A stretch of DNA of 64,000 nucleotides from Candidatus Iainarchaeum sp. GTDB lineage: Archaea; Iainarchaeota; Iainarchaeia; Iainarchaeales; JAXPJC01. Positions 1 to 8,839 of the stretch are shown here, one piece after another; the first letter of the stretch is position 1; every line of letters begins with the position of its first letter. The notes under the pieces were generated by a model, which did not search any database, had not been told where the DNA came from, and saw only the letters and a list, made by a program, of their open reading frames with translations. The stretch is from contig JACPJC010000005.1 in NCBI GenBank assembly GCA_016187745.1, positions 91,220 through 155,219 of the forward strand. Direction: 5' to 3'. Both the position numbers and the translations under genes were made by a program.

Positions 1-326
1 ATCCTGAAGCCGCGGCCCTCAGGGAAATTTCCCTGCGCTCAAAACAGCTGGGCCTGAGGCTTTCGGATGCGGACAAGTCAATACTTGCGCTCGCGCTCGA
101 GCTTCGCTCAAGAAAGCGCTCCTTTACCCTAATTACTGATGACAGGTCTGTGCAGAATCTCGCAAGCGCGCTGAAATTCCGCTTTATTGATGTACTGCAC
201 GGAAGGATTTCTGAAACGCTCAAATTCAGCAAAAACTGCCCGGTGTGCGGTAAGGAGTACAGCAGTTATGTAGAAGAATGCGAGGATTGCGGGGCAAGGC
301 TTATCCGCGGCAGAAAAAGGCTCTAA
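1..326 (+). CDS. nob1: Endonuclease Nob1, C-terminal part (5' end outside window)
   Basis: This reading frame is open from the window edge to a TAA at 324-326. It encodes the last ~107 residues of a PIN-domain protein followed by a zinc ribbon. The PIN core is visible as LSDADKSILALALEL and TLITDDRSVQNLA, which supply conserved acidic residues. The tail has CPVCG and CEDCG knuckles about 15 residues apart and a basic end (RGRKRL). PIN plus C-terminal zinc ribbon is the Nob1 architecture. In archaea and eukaryotes Nob1 cleaves the 3' end of pre-16S/18S rRNA in the small ribosomal subunit precursor. The KH (Dim2/Pno1-like) and RIO1 genes near 61-62 kb are partners in the same pathway. The start is not visible. 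Confidence 0.85.
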   Translation, partial: PEAAALREISLRSKQLGLRLSDADKSILALALELRSRKRSFTLITDDRSVQNLASALKFRFIDVLHGRISETLKFSKNCPVCGKEYSSYVEECEDCGARLIRGRKRL

Positions 327-328
327 AA

Positions 329-346
329 TTAACTAATTTTAGTTAA
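329..346. promoter_or_regulatory. 18-bp perfect palindrome after nob1
   Basis: TTAACTAA at 329-336 is followed by TT and then by TTAGTTAA at 339-346, two bases after the nob1 stop codon. It could be a weak stem in the nob1 3' end or an operator for the next gene. A second short GC hairpin (GGGCG-CTG-CGCCC) lies at about 393-406. Nothing else is evident between 347 and 462. Confidence 0.3.
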
Positions 347-462
347 TAAGTTATGCTTATAAAGCCCAAAAGCCATAATATTATAGTAGTATAGCGGGCG
401 CTGCGCCCCCTTTGGAAACAGCAAAATGGAATATTTCTTTGAAATAGGTGAAGTGAGCAAAA

Positions 463-828
463 ATGGCAATGTTGTTTGATGCAATCGCGGCGACTCTTAC
501 CCTGAACCTCAGCTGGTGGGTCTGGATTATAATGAACAATTTGTTTTGGGTATTCGGCGTTATGGCCGCCGCCTACTTTTTCTATGGCAGAAAAAAGATG
601 CTCTCGGGCTTCATTATAGCTGTATTTCTCTTATGGAGCGCGCTGGATTTCAGCGCATTTTCAGGATGGGTTATTCTTTCAGGAACGTTCCTTGCGCTGC
701 TTTACCTCTCAAGGCTTGCGCTTGTGGGCTTTGTTGAAAATGTGCCGAGCATGCAGAAAAAGCTACCATTCATAATCAGCCTGCAATTTATCGTGATACT
801 GGTGATTTACAACATATTCCTGCGCTAG
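463..828 (+). CDS. Small polytopic membrane protein, unknown family
   Basis: This 121-residue protein is almost entirely hydrophobic, with about four predicted membrane segments near residues 15-40, 46-62, 64-88 and 100-119. Short basic loops such as YGRKKM sit between them. I do not recognise the family. A GGTGA Shine-Dalgarno-like run lies about ten bases before the ATG, which supports this start. The next gene, another tiny membrane protein, begins only a few bases after the stop, so the two are probably co-transcribed. A role in the cell envelope is a guess from hydrophobicity and neighbours only. Confidence 0.6.
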   Translation: MAMLFDAIAATLTLNLSWWVWIIMNNLFWVFGVMAAAYFFYGRKKMLSGFIIAVFLLWSALDFSAFSGWVILSGTFLALLYLSRLALVGFVENVPSMQKKLPFIISLQFIVILVIYNIFLR

Positions 829-837
829 TGATTGAAA

Positions 838-1014
838 ATGATAATGAAATCAATATTCAAGTCGTTCGTAATAATCTTGGCCTTTTACCTGGCCTTCATA
901 CTCATAGGAACAGGCAATATTACGTTCTTCAGCGGCAGTTTTTTCACGGATTTGGGGATGTTCGCATTTTTCATGTACATACTCTGCAATGTAATGCTGT
1001 ATTATTTTGTCTGA
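838..1014 (+). CDS. Very small membrane protein, unknown
   Basis: A 58-residue ORF starts at the ATG at 838; the frame also permits a TTG at 832. It has two predicted transmembrane segments (FVIILAFYLAFILIG and LGMFAFFMYILCNVMLYYF) and almost no soluble part. It sits directly behind the preceding small membrane gene and ends six bases before the convergent gene at 1020. Position and hydrophobic pattern are the only evidence that it is real. No family is recognised. Confidence 0.45.
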   Translation: MIMKSIFKSFVIILAFYLAFILIGTGNITFFSGSFFTDLGMFAFFMYILCNVMLYYFV

Positions 1015-1019
1015 ATTCA

Positions 1020-1808
1020 TTACTCCAGCTCAACTTCCTCTTCCGGCGCCTTCGCCTCAATTGAGGAGTGCGCAACAACATAATTCTCTATTCTCTGCGC
1101 TATTGGCCTGCGCTTCCATATTGCAATGGCAATCAGGATTGCAACTATCGCAACAAAAACAATATTCAGCTCTGATGCCATGAACTGCCTTATCAGCTGC
1201 GCGAAGTCCACGGGCGGCGCAATCGGCTTCTCAAGCGCGTATTGCAGGTTCACGTAAGTTGTGGAAATGCCGCTCAGCACAATCGCGTCCTCAATCCTCT
1301 TCGCGTGGCTTGTGAGCTTTGCCTCATCAATTCTCGCTCCAACGGGCAGGACAATCTTAATTTCAACATTTTTAGGAATTATTATTATTCCGCCATTCGC
1401 AAAATTGCTGAATTTGCTGTCCAGAAGGCGCCAGTCCGCGGTTCTTGCGCTTTCGCTTTCCAGCTTTGCAAATTTGTCATCTATCGCATAATTGAGTATT
1501 ACCGCCCTCTCCCTGTCATCAAAGGTTATGTAGGCGGAAATTCTTGTAGTGCTTGCAAAATGCGGGAACAGCCACGGATAATCGCTTTTCCACGCATCAA
1601 GGCTCGGCCCGTTCTCTGCAACATTCTTGAGGAAAGCGCTGAGGCTGTTCTTGTCCGGGAAATCAAGGGAATAAATTTCAGTAACTTTCGCATATCCGCT
1701 TTTGTCAATGTCAATTTCAATAAGGTGCCTTGTAAGGTTCTGCGCACTTGCGTAGCTGAGCAGAAGGATTGCAAGCGCTGCCGCCATTGCAAAAGCGATT
1801 TTCCTCAT
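1020..1808 (-). CDS. Secreted single-pass membrane protein, unknown
   Basis: This 262-residue protein has a clear signal peptide (MRKIAFAMAAALAILLLSYASAQ). A ~190-residue extracytoplasmic region follows, then one C-terminal membrane helix near residues 213-231, a basic stop-transfer sequence (WKRRP) and an acidic tail (EEEVELE). The outer region looks beta-rich and resembles the archaeal surface proteins with a large N-terminal ectodomain and one anchor, but I do not recognise a specific family. It is divergent from the MBL hydrolase at 1992. The gap between them carries a long inverted repeat. Confidence 0.65.
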   Translation of the reverse strand: MRKIAFAMAAALAILLLSYASAQNLTRHLIEIDIDKSGYAKVTEIYSLDFPDKNSLSAFLKNVAENGPSLDAWKSDYPWLFPHFASTTRISAYITFDDRERAVILNYAIDDKFAKLESESARTADWRLLDSKFSNFANGGIIIIPKNVEIKIVLPVGARIDEAKLTSHAKRIEDAIVLSGISTTYVNLQYALEKPIAPPVDFAQLIRQFMASELNIVFVAIVAILIAIAIWKRRPIAQRIENYVVAHSSIEAKAPEEEVELE

Positions 1809-1867
1809 TTTCCCAGAGCCCCGGATATATTACTACTTCCAAACTCCCTTATATTTCTTATTGTATT

Positions 1868-1939
1868 AAAGAGTGCTGAACATATAAAAGCTTAATTATG
1901 GCTTATATATGCATCAAACTAAAGTGTTCAACACTCTTT
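1868..1939. repeat. 15-bp inverted repeat in a divergent promoter region
   Basis: AAAGAGTGCTGAACA (1868-1882) and the reverse complement of AAAGAGTGTTGAACA (1925-1939) form arms with a single mismatch, separated by 42 bases of AT-rich DNA. The pair sits between two divergent genes. It could be a regulator site shared by both, a hairpin, or the remnant termini of a small element. Confidence 0.5.
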
Positions 1940-1950
1940 ATTAATCAAGA

Positions 1951-1973
1951 ACTTATTTAAACTGCATTGCAGT
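1951..1973 (+). promoter_or_regulatory. TATA box and 13-bp operator-like palindrome for the MBL hydrolase
   Basis: A TATA-like ACTTATTTAAACT centred near 1956 predicts transcription starting near 1983, just before the ATG at 1992. ACTGCA-T-TGCAGT (1961-1973) is a perfect palindrome lying between the TATA box and the predicted start. Archaeal repressors often bind there. Confidence 0.4.
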
Positions 1974-1991
1974 GTATTATATCGTAGGCTT

Positions 1992-2684
1992 ATGGTGAAG
2001 GCAAGGTTTCTTGGGCATTCCTCATTTTTGATTTCGCTTGCAGGCACAGGCGTCCTTATAGACCCTTATTTCTCGCACGAGGGCAGCGAGGACCTGAAGC
2101 GCATTGTTCCCTCATCCGCCCCGGAAAATGAATTCAGGGACGTTTCCCTTATTTTAATCACCCATGAGCATTTCGACCACTTTGACAAGAGTGCGATTGA
2201 GAAAATCGCATTAAAGAACAATTCAACAGTGATGGCGCACGAGGAAATGCTCAACCAGCTGAAAATCCAAAATTCGCAGAAGCAGACAATAAAAATGAAC
2301 GACACCTACCTCCTGCGCAACATAAAGATTGATGTAATGCCCGCGCACCACCCCCAGTCCTTTTACCCTGTTGGCTACATACTTTCGCACGAGGGCAAGA
2401 GCATCTATCACATGGGGGACACCGAACTCATGGAGGAATTCACTGACCCGAAGCTGAATTCAATAACCCTTATGCTCCTGCCGATAGGGGGCACATACAC
2501 GATGGACGTTACTGATGCCGTAAAGACAGTAAAGAGCATGAAGCCGGATTATGCAATCCCAATGCATTTCAACACATTTGGCGCGATCAGGGCAGACCCG
2601 AACGAATTCAAGGAGCGCATTGAAAAGAGCATAATAAAAACAAAGGCAATCATCCTGAAGCCCGGGCAGGAATTTGAGTTCTAA
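1992..2684 (+). CDS. UPF0173-type metal-dependent hydrolase (MBL fold)
   Basis: This 230-residue protein has a compact metallo-beta-lactamase fold. It opens with a GHSSF motif and the family's LIDPYF. The metal-binding motif THEHFDHFD is near residue 57, followed by MPAHHPQSF, HMGDTEL and a late PMHFNTFG. Length and motif order match the UPF0173 group of L-ascorbate-6-phosphate lactonase-like hydrolases, whose physiological substrate is mostly unknown. All expected His/Asp ligands appear to be present, so the protein should bind two metals, usually zinc. It is transcribed alone from its own predicted promoter. The assignment to family is firm; the substrate is not known. Confidence 0.85.
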   Translation: MVKARFLGHSSFLISLAGTGVLIDPYFSHEGSEDLKRIVPSSAPENEFRDVSLILITHEHFDHFDKSAIEKIALKNNSTVMAHEEMLNQLKIQNSQKQTIKMNDTYLLRNIKIDVMPAHHPQSFYPVGYILSHEGKSIYHMGDTELMEEFTDPKLNSITLMLLPIGGTYTMDVTDAVKTVKSMKPDYAIPMHFNTFGAIRADPNEFKERIEKSIIKTKAIILKPGQEFEF

Positions 2685-2693
2685 TAACATAAT

Positions 2694-2837
2694 CTATTTT
2701 TTATAAAATCTATTGCCTTCAATTTCTTTTCTAAATTCCTTAATGCATGTGTTTCTGTAGCCGTACTTCTTAAAATGTTCCTTCTCTATTTTAAGGATTT
2801 TTTTAATATAGCTTTCCTTCACTTCAAGTTCTGGCAT
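2694..2837 (-). CDS. 47-residue charged protein resembling the tail of archaeal antitoxins
   Basis: A short frame begins at an ATG (2835-2837) that overlaps the end of the nucleotidyltransferase gene by 14 bases and stops at 2694. The protein is basic and helical (ESYIKKILKIEKEHFKKYGY, then IKEFRKEIEG). It resembles the C-terminal helical segment of small archaeal DUF2683-like antitoxins but lacks an N-terminal ribbon-helix-helix. The overlap suggests translation coupled to the upstream gene. It may be a remnant or an unrecognised small regulator. Confidence 0.4.
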   Translation of the reverse strand: MPELEVKESYIKKILKIEKEHFKKYGYRNTCIKEFRKEIEGNRFYKK

Positions 2838-3549
2838 TTTCAAACATCCTGTTCGCTTCCTCAAGGTCCTTCGCATTTGAAATGTCAATCCTGAATCCAT
2901 TGTAAAGCAGGCACGCAATTTTTGCGCCTTCGCCCAGCATCAATTCCAATGAATCAGTAATCTCATACTCGTTCCTTATCGGGTTTATCGGGGTTCTTTC
3001 AATTGCGTCAAATATTTTTTCTGAAAAGCGGTAAATCCCGCAGTTTGCAATGTCGGTTTTCGTTTCCCCGGGCTTGGGCTTTTCAATTATATTTTTTACC
3101 AGCCCTCCCTCAATTTCCAGCGCGCCAAACCTGCTTATGTCCTTAACCTTCCTTCCCACCATTACCGCATCATAGCCATTTTTCCCGGCAAGCTCTTTTA
3201 TCAGAGAACTTTCAAACAGCAAATCCCCGTTTACGGAAATGAAATCCCCCCGCATGAACTGCCTTGCCAGCCCTGTGGCATGCGCCGTTCCTAATTGCGT
3301 CTCCTGGGCTGCATAATCTATTTTCAGCCCCTTGAATTCATCCCCGAAATATTCCATTATCCGCCCCTTTTTATAGCCAACAACAATCACAGTCTCATCA
3401 ATTCCTGAACCCCCCAGCATGTCCAGAATCCTTTCAAGCATGGGCTTTCCCGCAATCTCAACCATAGCCTTCGGAATTTCTTCAGTAACGGGCAGCATCC
3501 TTACGCCCTTCCCTGCGGCAAGAACCAGCGCTTTCAATTTTTCATTCAT
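2824..3549 (-). CDS. Sugar-phosphate nucleotidyltransferase
   Basis: This 241-residue protein is a single nucleotidyltransferase domain. It starts with the nucleotide-binding signature LVLAAGKGVRMLPVTEEIPKAM, followed by IAGKPMLE, the QLGTAHA loop and the metal-binding region SVNGDLLF. FGALEIE and EKPKPGE are typical of glucose-1-phosphate thymidylyl- or GlcNAc-1-phosphate uridylyltransferase relatives. It has no left-handed beta-helix acetyltransferase domain, so it is the short form. It would make an NDP-sugar for glycans in the cytoplasm; the nucleotide and sugar cannot be told from sequence. Its ATG overlaps the RNase Z stop by four bases, so the two genes form an operon. Confidence 0.85.
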   Translation of the reverse strand: MNEKLKALVLAAGKGVRMLPVTEEIPKAMVEIAGKPMLERILDMLGGSGIDETVIVVGYKKGRIMEYFGDEFKGLKIDYAAQETQLGTAHATGLARQFMRGDFISVNGDLLFESSLIKELAGKNGYDAVMVGRKVKDISRFGALEIEGGLVKNIIEKPKPGETKTDIANCGIYRFSEKIFDAIERTPINPIRNEYEITDSLELMLGEGAKIACLLYNGFRIDISNAKDLEEANRMFENART

Positions 3550-4460
3550 AATTCCACGGCATCCAAATCATTCGGGGCAATGGAATTTGCAAAAACCATC
3601 CTCGCCTCATTCTCGCTCTGCTTCACATCCTTGTGCCGGGGGCTTATGTGTATGAGGTAAAGCGCCTTCACGTGCGCCCTTTCCGCAATTTCCCCGGCCT
3701 GCCTTGCTGTGCAGTGGAAGGTTTCCTTCGCCCTTTCCCTCATTTTCTCAAGGAACGCGGACTCATGTATTAGGACATCGGCATCCCTGATTGCGGGAAC
3801 ATACTGCGCGCCCGGAAGCGTATCAGTAATATAGCAGATTTTCCTGCCCTTCCTCGCCTTAGTGTAATCCATCACCTGCGCGGGGGATATTTTTTTATTT
3901 CCGATGGAAATTGTCTCCCCGTTCTGCAGCTTCCCGAAGAGGGGCCCTTCCGGAATGCCAAGCTCCAGCGCCTTCTTCTTGTTGAATTCCCCGGCTTTTC
4001 CAGTCTCCTCGAACACAAAGCCATAGCACGGGACATCATGCTTTAATTTTACGGCCTTCACGCTGAAATCCTTCCCCTGGAGGAGCGTTCCCTCGCGCAT
4101 AATTTCCTTAGTGCGGACTTCAAAATTGCACTGCATAAGCGCGAGCTTCAGCGCGGTCTTGACCCTTTCGGAAATTCCCTTCGGCCCGTAAATATTCAGG
4201 GGATAATCGCGCCTGTGCATGCTCATCGTAGCTATCAGCCCCGGAAGCCCAAGCAAATGGTCCGCATGCAGGTGCGAAATGAAAATGTGCTCAATGCGCA
4301 TATAGGAAATCCCCGAGCGCATCATCTGCCTCTGCGTTCCCTCCGGGCAGTCAAAAAGCAATGTGTTCCCCTCAAATTTCAGCGCAACGCTGCTCAGGTT
4401 GCGCTCCTTTGTGGGCGCGCTGCATGATGTTCCCAAAAACACTATCTGCATATTCGCCAT
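3546..4460 (-). CDS. rnz: Ribonuclease Z (tRNA 3'-processing endonuclease)
   Basis: This 304-residue protein has the short RNase Z form of the metallo-beta-lactamase fold. It begins with VFLGTSCSAPTKERN and has the zinc motif SHLHADHLLGLPG near residues 62-74. Later come CYITDT, HESAF, ETFHCTARQAGEIA and YLIHISPRH. The enzyme removes the 3' trailer of pre-tRNAs so that CCA can be added; the tRNA-Cys gene in this window has no encoded CCA. An in-frame ATG three codons downstream is an alternative start. The gene overlaps the downstream nucleotidyltransferase (ATGA) and is divergent from lonB. Confidence 0.93.
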   Translation of the reverse strand: MANMQIVFLGTSCSAPTKERNLSSVALKFEGNTLLFDCPEGTQRQMMRSGISYMRIEHIFISHLHADHLLGLPGLIATMSMHRRDYPLNIYGPKGISERVKTALKLALMQCNFEVRTKEIMREGTLLQGKDFSVKAVKLKHDVPCYGFVFEETGKAGEFNKKKALELGIPEGPLFGKLQNGETISIGNKKISPAQVMDYTKARKGRKICYITDTLPGAQYVPAIRDADVLIHESAFLEKMRERAKETFHCTARQAGEIAERAHVKALYLIHISPRHKDVKQSENEARMVFANSIAPNDLDAVEL

Positions 4461-4519
4461 ATTTTCCCCAAATAATTGAATTGTGAACCTTTTTAATTAT
4501 TAATCAATATAATACATTT

Positions 4520-6505
4520 ATGAAAAAGGCCCCGAAAAAAGAAAAAAAAGGGAAAATTGCGCATGCAAAGGCGCGCAGGCAGATTCCAATTTCCGAAATT
4601 CCAGGCGATTGGAATTCCACTTCTGAAATTGCGGTTCCCGAAAGGATCATTGACCAGGTTATTGGGCAGGACAATTGCGTTGAGCTGATTAAAAAGGCTG
4701 CGATGCAGAAGCGCAACGTCCTTCTTGTGGGGCTGCCCGGAACCGGAAAGTCAATGCTCGCGCAGGCAATGGCCGAAATCCTGCCTGTGCAGAAGATGCA
4801 GGACATTCTGGTCTATCCGAATCCATTGGACTCGAACAGCCCGAAGGTTAAGATGGTTGATGCGGGAAAGGGCAAGCAGATTGTAAATACTGAAAGGATG
4901 AATGCGCTTGCGAACGAGCACAACTCAAGGATGCTCGCAATCCTATTCCCCCTGGGATTTTTTATTTTAAGCTCCTTCATGTGGAGCCTTAAATGGATTT
5001 CCGATGTGATATTTGCTGCAACAATAATCCTCGGCGGCATACTCCTTATGGGCTTTGTTGTCGCATCCCAGATGCGCATGCGCTTTTCCCATGAAACCCC
5101 GAAACTGCTGATTGACAATTCCGAGAAAAAGACCGCGCCCTTCATTGAGGCGACAGGCTCCCGCGCCGGCTCATTGCTTGGGGATGTTTTGCACGATCCC
5201 CTGCAATCCGGGGGCCTTGGAACGCCTGCGCATTTACGAGTAGAACCAGGCGCAATCCACAAGGCAAACGGCGGAGTTCTCTTCCTTGATGAAATTGCAA
5301 CCCTTTCCCCGAAGGCGCAGCAGGAACTTCTTACTGCAATGCAGGAGAAAAAATATCCAATCACAGGGCAGAGCGAAAATTCCAGCGGCGCAATGGTGCG
5401 CACGGAAGCAGTCCCATGCGACTTTGTCCTGGTAGCCGCTGGAAATTACGAGGACTTGCAGAAGGTCCATCCTGCCCTGCGCTCGCGCATAAGGGGCTAT
5501 GGCTATGAGATTTACATGAACTGGGACATGCCTGACACTGAAGAAAACCGCAAAAAAATAGTGCAATTCATTGCGCAGGAGATAAAAAAGGACGGAAGGA
5601 TTCCTGCGTTCAGCAGGGATGCCGCAGAAGCGATCATATTTGAGGCAAGAAGGCGCGCAACAAAGAAAAACACATTAACCCTGAAACTGCGCGATTTGGG
5701 CGGGCTGATTCGCGCCTCAGGCGACATTGCAGCCGCAAAGCAGCACAAGATTGTAGTTCCGGAAGATTTGCAGGAAGCAAAAATTTCAGCAAAAACACTT
5801 GAGCAGCAGATTGCAGGCAAGATAATTGAGGACAGGAAGGCCTATGAGGTTTATTTCACCCAGGGAACCGCAGTCGGAAGGGTCAACGGGCTTGCGGTTT
5901 CAGGCGAGGGCGACGCCGGGCTTGTGCTTCCAATTGAAGCCGAGATTGCGCCCGCGGCAAGCAAATCCGAGGGAAAACTGATTGCAACAGGAAAGTTGGG
6001 GGAGATTGCAAAGGAAGCGGTCCAGAACGTTTCCGCCTTAATTAAAAAGCTTTCAGGAAAGGATGTGAGCAAATATGATTTGCATATCCAGTTTTTGCAG
6101 ACCTATGAGGGGGTTGAGGGGGACTCGGCAAGCATTTCCGTGGCAACAGCGGTAATTTCGGCCCTTGAGGGAATTCCAATAAAGCAGAATCTTGCAATGA
6201 CCGGCTCGCTTTCAGTAAGGGGGGAAGTCCTTCCTGTTGCCGGAATCACAGCAAAGGTGCAGGCGGCAATCAAGGCGGGGTTCTCGGAAGTAATAATTCC
6301 CAAGGCAAACCTTGAGGATGTTGTTCTTGGAAAAAAGGAATTGCAGAATATAAGAATAATCCCTGTGAGCACGCTGAGCGATGTCCTGTCCAATGCATTT
6401 GAAAAATCAGGCGCAAAAGTCAAATTGCTGTCCAATCTGAAAAAGATTATCGAACTGCACATTCCTGTTGCGGGAATCGGGAAAATCTCCCGCGCAGGCG
6501 CCTAG
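4520..6505 (+). CDS. lonB: Archaeal membrane-anchored Lon protease (LonB)
   Basis: This 661-residue ATP-dependent protease has a basic N-terminus and Walker A GLPGTGKS near residue 73. Two membrane helices (residues ~135-152 and ~158-180) are inserted in the AAA+ domain before Walker B ([12 protein letters not shown]). The Lon peptidase domain is C-terminal. The catalytic serine is in [10 protein letters not shown], and the lysine partner is in the [13 protein letters not shown] segment. The two helices and the absence of the large bacterial N-domain are diagnostic of the archaeal LonB type, which degrades unfolded proteins at the inner face of the membrane. Its 3' end overlaps the convergent DUF373 gene by four bases. 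Confidence 0.95.
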   Translation: MKKAPKKEKKGKIAHAKARRQIPISEIPGDWNSTSEIAVPERIIDQVIGQDNCVELIKKAAMQKRNVLLVGLPGTGKSMLAQAMAEILPVQKMQDILVYPNPLDSNSPKVKMVDAGKGKQIVNTERMNALANEHNSRMLAILFPLGFFILSSFMWSLKWISDVIFAATIILGGILLMGFVVASQMRMRFSHETPKLLIDNSEKKTAPFIEATGSRAGSLLGDVLHDPLQSGGLGTPAHLRVEPGAIHKANGGVLFLDEIATLSPKAQQELLTAMQEKKYPITGQSENSSGAMVRTEAVPCDFVLVAAGNYEDLQKVHPALRSRIRGYGYEIYMNWDMPDTEENRKKIVQFIAQEIKKDGRIPAFSRDAAEAIIFEARRRATKKNTLTLKLRDLGGLIRASGDIAAAKQHKIVVPEDLQEAKISAKTLEQQIAGKIIEDRKAYEVYFTQGTAVGRVNGLAVSGEGDAGLVLPIEAEIAPAASKSEGKLIATGKLGEIAKEAVQNVSALIKKLSGKDVSKYDLHIQFLQTYEGVEGDSASISVATAVISALEGIPIKQNLAMTGSLSVRGEVLPVAGITAKVQAAIKAGFSEVIIPKANLEDVVLGKKELQNIRIIPVSTLSDVLSNAFEKSGAKVKLLSNLKKIIELHIPVAGIGKISRAGA

Positions 6506-7731
6506 GCAGCAACTATCACTTTGTCAATGCCTATTGTAAGGTCCTTCTTCCTGAGCTTTACTGCTTCCTTTTCCTTCAGGGGAATGTATTCAACAACATC
6601 CCTGCTTGCGGAGATTGAGGTAACCCTTCCAAGCCATTTCCCTTCCCTGCTGTATACGGGAAGGCCAACAAGCAGCCTTGTTATCTTCCCGCGCACATCA
6701 AATACCGATGAAACGTAATACGCAAGTATTGCGGCTCCGAAGCTAACTATTACCACAAAGAGGAAGAGGTTGAGGTCTGCGACCCCCACAAACACATTCC
6801 TGCCTGAATCAAGTATGAGCCATATGATCGCGACATACACTATTGAAAGGAAGTATTTTCTTAGCATATATGCCATGCGGAAATGCACGGCATCAACGCT
6901 TTTTGCAAGCGCGAATGAAATTGCGGAGAGCATTGTGAAATTCACGACCTGCATAATCGCATCAACAGTCCTCGCAATGATATCCGCAGTCTTCTCCCCT
7001 GTAATGAATTCAGTATATCCTGAATAAATTCCGAACACAAACAGCAGTATTACCGCAATGTAAAGCGGGAATGAGGTCCTCTGCACTGAAATTGAGGATG
7101 TAACGCTCCTTATTGTGGACAGTGCAGCATCATAAATCCCAAATCCGTAAAGAAGAAGGAACGCGCCTATCCCTCCAACGGCCAGCTGCAGGCCGATGTT
7201 CGGAAGCGAGGCAATCAGCAGAAGTATTATCCCCGGGATTCCGAAAACAATGAGCGCGAGCGTAGGGTCCTTAATTGCCTCCTTTATTGCATAATAAGTC
7301 CCCTCAATCTCCTTCGCCTGCTTTATTATTACGGTTTCCTTTGAGATTATTTTTGCCCTGCTCTGGAGTATGGGGATTATCTGGTCGTCTTCCGCCCCGT
7401 CTGTAACGAGCACAAAGCCCTCCGCATGGAACTTTTCAAGGAAAGCATCAAGCTGCTCATTCAGCCTCTTGTCTGATTCAAAATCGGATTTCCCATAGCC
7501 CGTAAGCGTTGCAATCTCAACATTCGCATAGTGCTTTTTTACCTCGTCAAATTTCCTTACCGCAGCGAACATGCAGTTCGCATCGCTTTCCTCCGGGTCC
7601 GCAACAGCAAGCTTTGCAGCCGCCTTGAGGTTTTCCTTCCTCCCTATCACAGGGCCTTCAACATTCGCCTTCCTGCCCAAATCATTGTCCCTGTCGGCGC
7701 AAAGCACCGCAACATTCTGTATTTTAGCCAT
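6502..7731 (-). CDS. DUF373 family membrane protein
   Basis: This 409-residue protein has a soluble N-terminal half and a polytopic C-terminal half. The soluble part begins [16 protein letters not shown] and contains [10 protein letters not shown], the [13 protein letters not shown] motif and [16 protein letters not shown]. These are hallmarks of archaeal DUF373, which looks like a nucleotide-binding fold. About six hydrophobic segments follow from residue ~155 to ~345, then a short cytoplasmic tail. The function of DUF373 is unknown. The gene is transcribed towards lonB and diverges from the SPFH gene across a short TATA-containing gap (7732-7810). Confidence 0.85.
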   Translation of the reverse strand: MAKIQNVAVLCADRDNDLGRKANVEGPVIGRKENLKAAAKLAVADPEESDANCMFAAVRKFDEVKKHYANVEIATLTGYGKSDFESDKRLNEQLDAFLEKFHAEGFVLVTDGAEDDQIIPILQSRAKIISKETVIIKQAKEIEGTYYAIKEAIKDPTLALIVFGIPGIILLLIASLPNIGLQLAVGGIGAFLLLYGFGIYDAALSTIRSVTSSISVQRTSFPLYIAVILLFVFGIYSGYTEFITGEKTADIIARTVDAIMQVVNFTMLSAISFALAKSVDAVHFRMAYMLRKYFLSIVYVAIIWLILDSGRNVFVGVADLNLFLFVVIVSFGAAILAYYVSSVFDVRGKITRLLVGLPVYSREGKWLGRVTSISASRDVVEYIPLKEKEAVKLRKKDLTIGIDKVIVAA

Positions 7732-7810
7732 GACCTTCAGCCCGCCTGTATTTATATAGGGGTAAATAATTAATAATAGCTGCTTAATATATATTTACTA
7801 TACAGGGAAA

Positions 7811-8839
7811 GTGGAAAAAATGCAGAATTCGGCAATGAAGCAGATTGTGTTTGGCGCCTTGCTAATTCTGGCAATACTTGCGGTATATGCTGCAATTTCC
7901 CTTGCAAGCATATGGGCGCAGTATGTCATATGGGCGCTCATAATTGCGGCATTCCTGCTTCTGATATGGAAGTTTGATTTCATCCTGATGCTCAAGGATT
8001 ACGAGCGCTCTGTGATATTCCGCTTCGGAAAAATTCATAGGGTAGGAGGCCCTGGCTGGTGCATTATCCTACCGGGCATTGAGCAGTCAAACTATGTTGA
8101 CCTGCGTGTGCACACAATTGACATTCCGAGGCAGGATGTTGTTACGCGCGATAAAATAGAATTGAACATTGATGCTGTAATTTACCTTGCGGTGAAGAAG
8201 GACAAGCAGAGCGTGATAAATTCCGTTGTGGCGGTAAAGGACTACAGGACCGCAGCAACAGATTATGCGATTGCCACATTGCGTGATGTCATGGGCGGGA
8301 TGGACCTGAGCGAAGTGCTTGTGAATATTGAAGGCATAAACCGCCAGCTGAAGGAAATGCTTGAGAAAATTTCCGAGGGCTGGGGAGTAAGCGTTGATGC
8401 CGTGCAGATCAAGGACATAAACATCCCGAAAACTGTAATTGAGGCAATGCACGCCGAAAAGGCTGCGGAGCAGGAAAAGCTCGCGCGCATGGAAAGGGCA
8501 AAGGCCCAGCAGGCCGAAATAGATGCGGTAAAGGAATCCGCCGCAGGGCTTTCGGAAAATGCGCTTTCCTATTATTATATCCGCGCGCTTGAAAAGATGG
8601 CCGAAGGCCAGAGCACGAAATTCATCTTTCCCATGGAACTGAGCGGATTAGCATCAGCGCTTTCAGGAAAAATAGGCATTTCAAAGGGCTCGGGGGGAAT
8701 TACCATTGCGCCGGAAACCCTCTCACAGCTTGCCCCGCTCCTGAAATCCCTGCAGAAGGGCAGATCCAAGGCAAAAGTAAAAAGAACAAAAAGGGCAAAA
8801 GCGAAAAAGCGCAAAAAGGCGGGAAATAAAAATAAGTAG
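7811..8839 (+). CDS. SPFH/band-7 (stomatin-like) membrane protein
   Basis: This 342-residue protein has two N-terminal membrane helices (residues ~8-50) followed by an SPFH domain. It shows the family landmarks EYERSVIFRFGK-like (YERSVIFRFGKIHRV), PGIEQ, VDLRVHTIDIPRQDVVTRD and VDAVIYL-like strands. A charged helix rich in EKAAEQEK and RAKAQQAE follows, as in stomatins and prohibitins. The last ~30 residues are strongly basic (Lys/Arg/Ala repeats), which is unusual and may bind membrane lipid or nucleic acid. The frame opens with GTG at 7811; an ATG at 7820 is an alternative. Such proteins scaffold membrane microdomains and often regulate proteases. No NfeD partner is adjacent, although lonB lies two genes away. 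Confidence 0.88.
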   Translation: MEKMQNSAMKQIVFGALLILAILAVYAAISLASIWAQYVIWALIIAAFLLLIWKFDFILMLKDYERSVIFRFGKIHRVGGPGWCIILPGIEQSNYVDLRVHTIDIPRQDVVTRDKIELNIDAVIYLAVKKDKQSVINSVVAVKDYRTAATDYAIATLRDVMGGMDLSEVLVNIEGINRQLKEMLEKISEGWGVSVDAVQIKDINIPKTVIEAMHAEKAAEQEKLARMERAKAQQAEIDAVKESAAGLSENALSYYYIRALEKMAEGQSTKFIFPMELSGLASALSGKIGISKGSGGITIAPETLSQLAPLLKSLQKGRSKAKVKRTKRAKAKKRKKAGNKNK

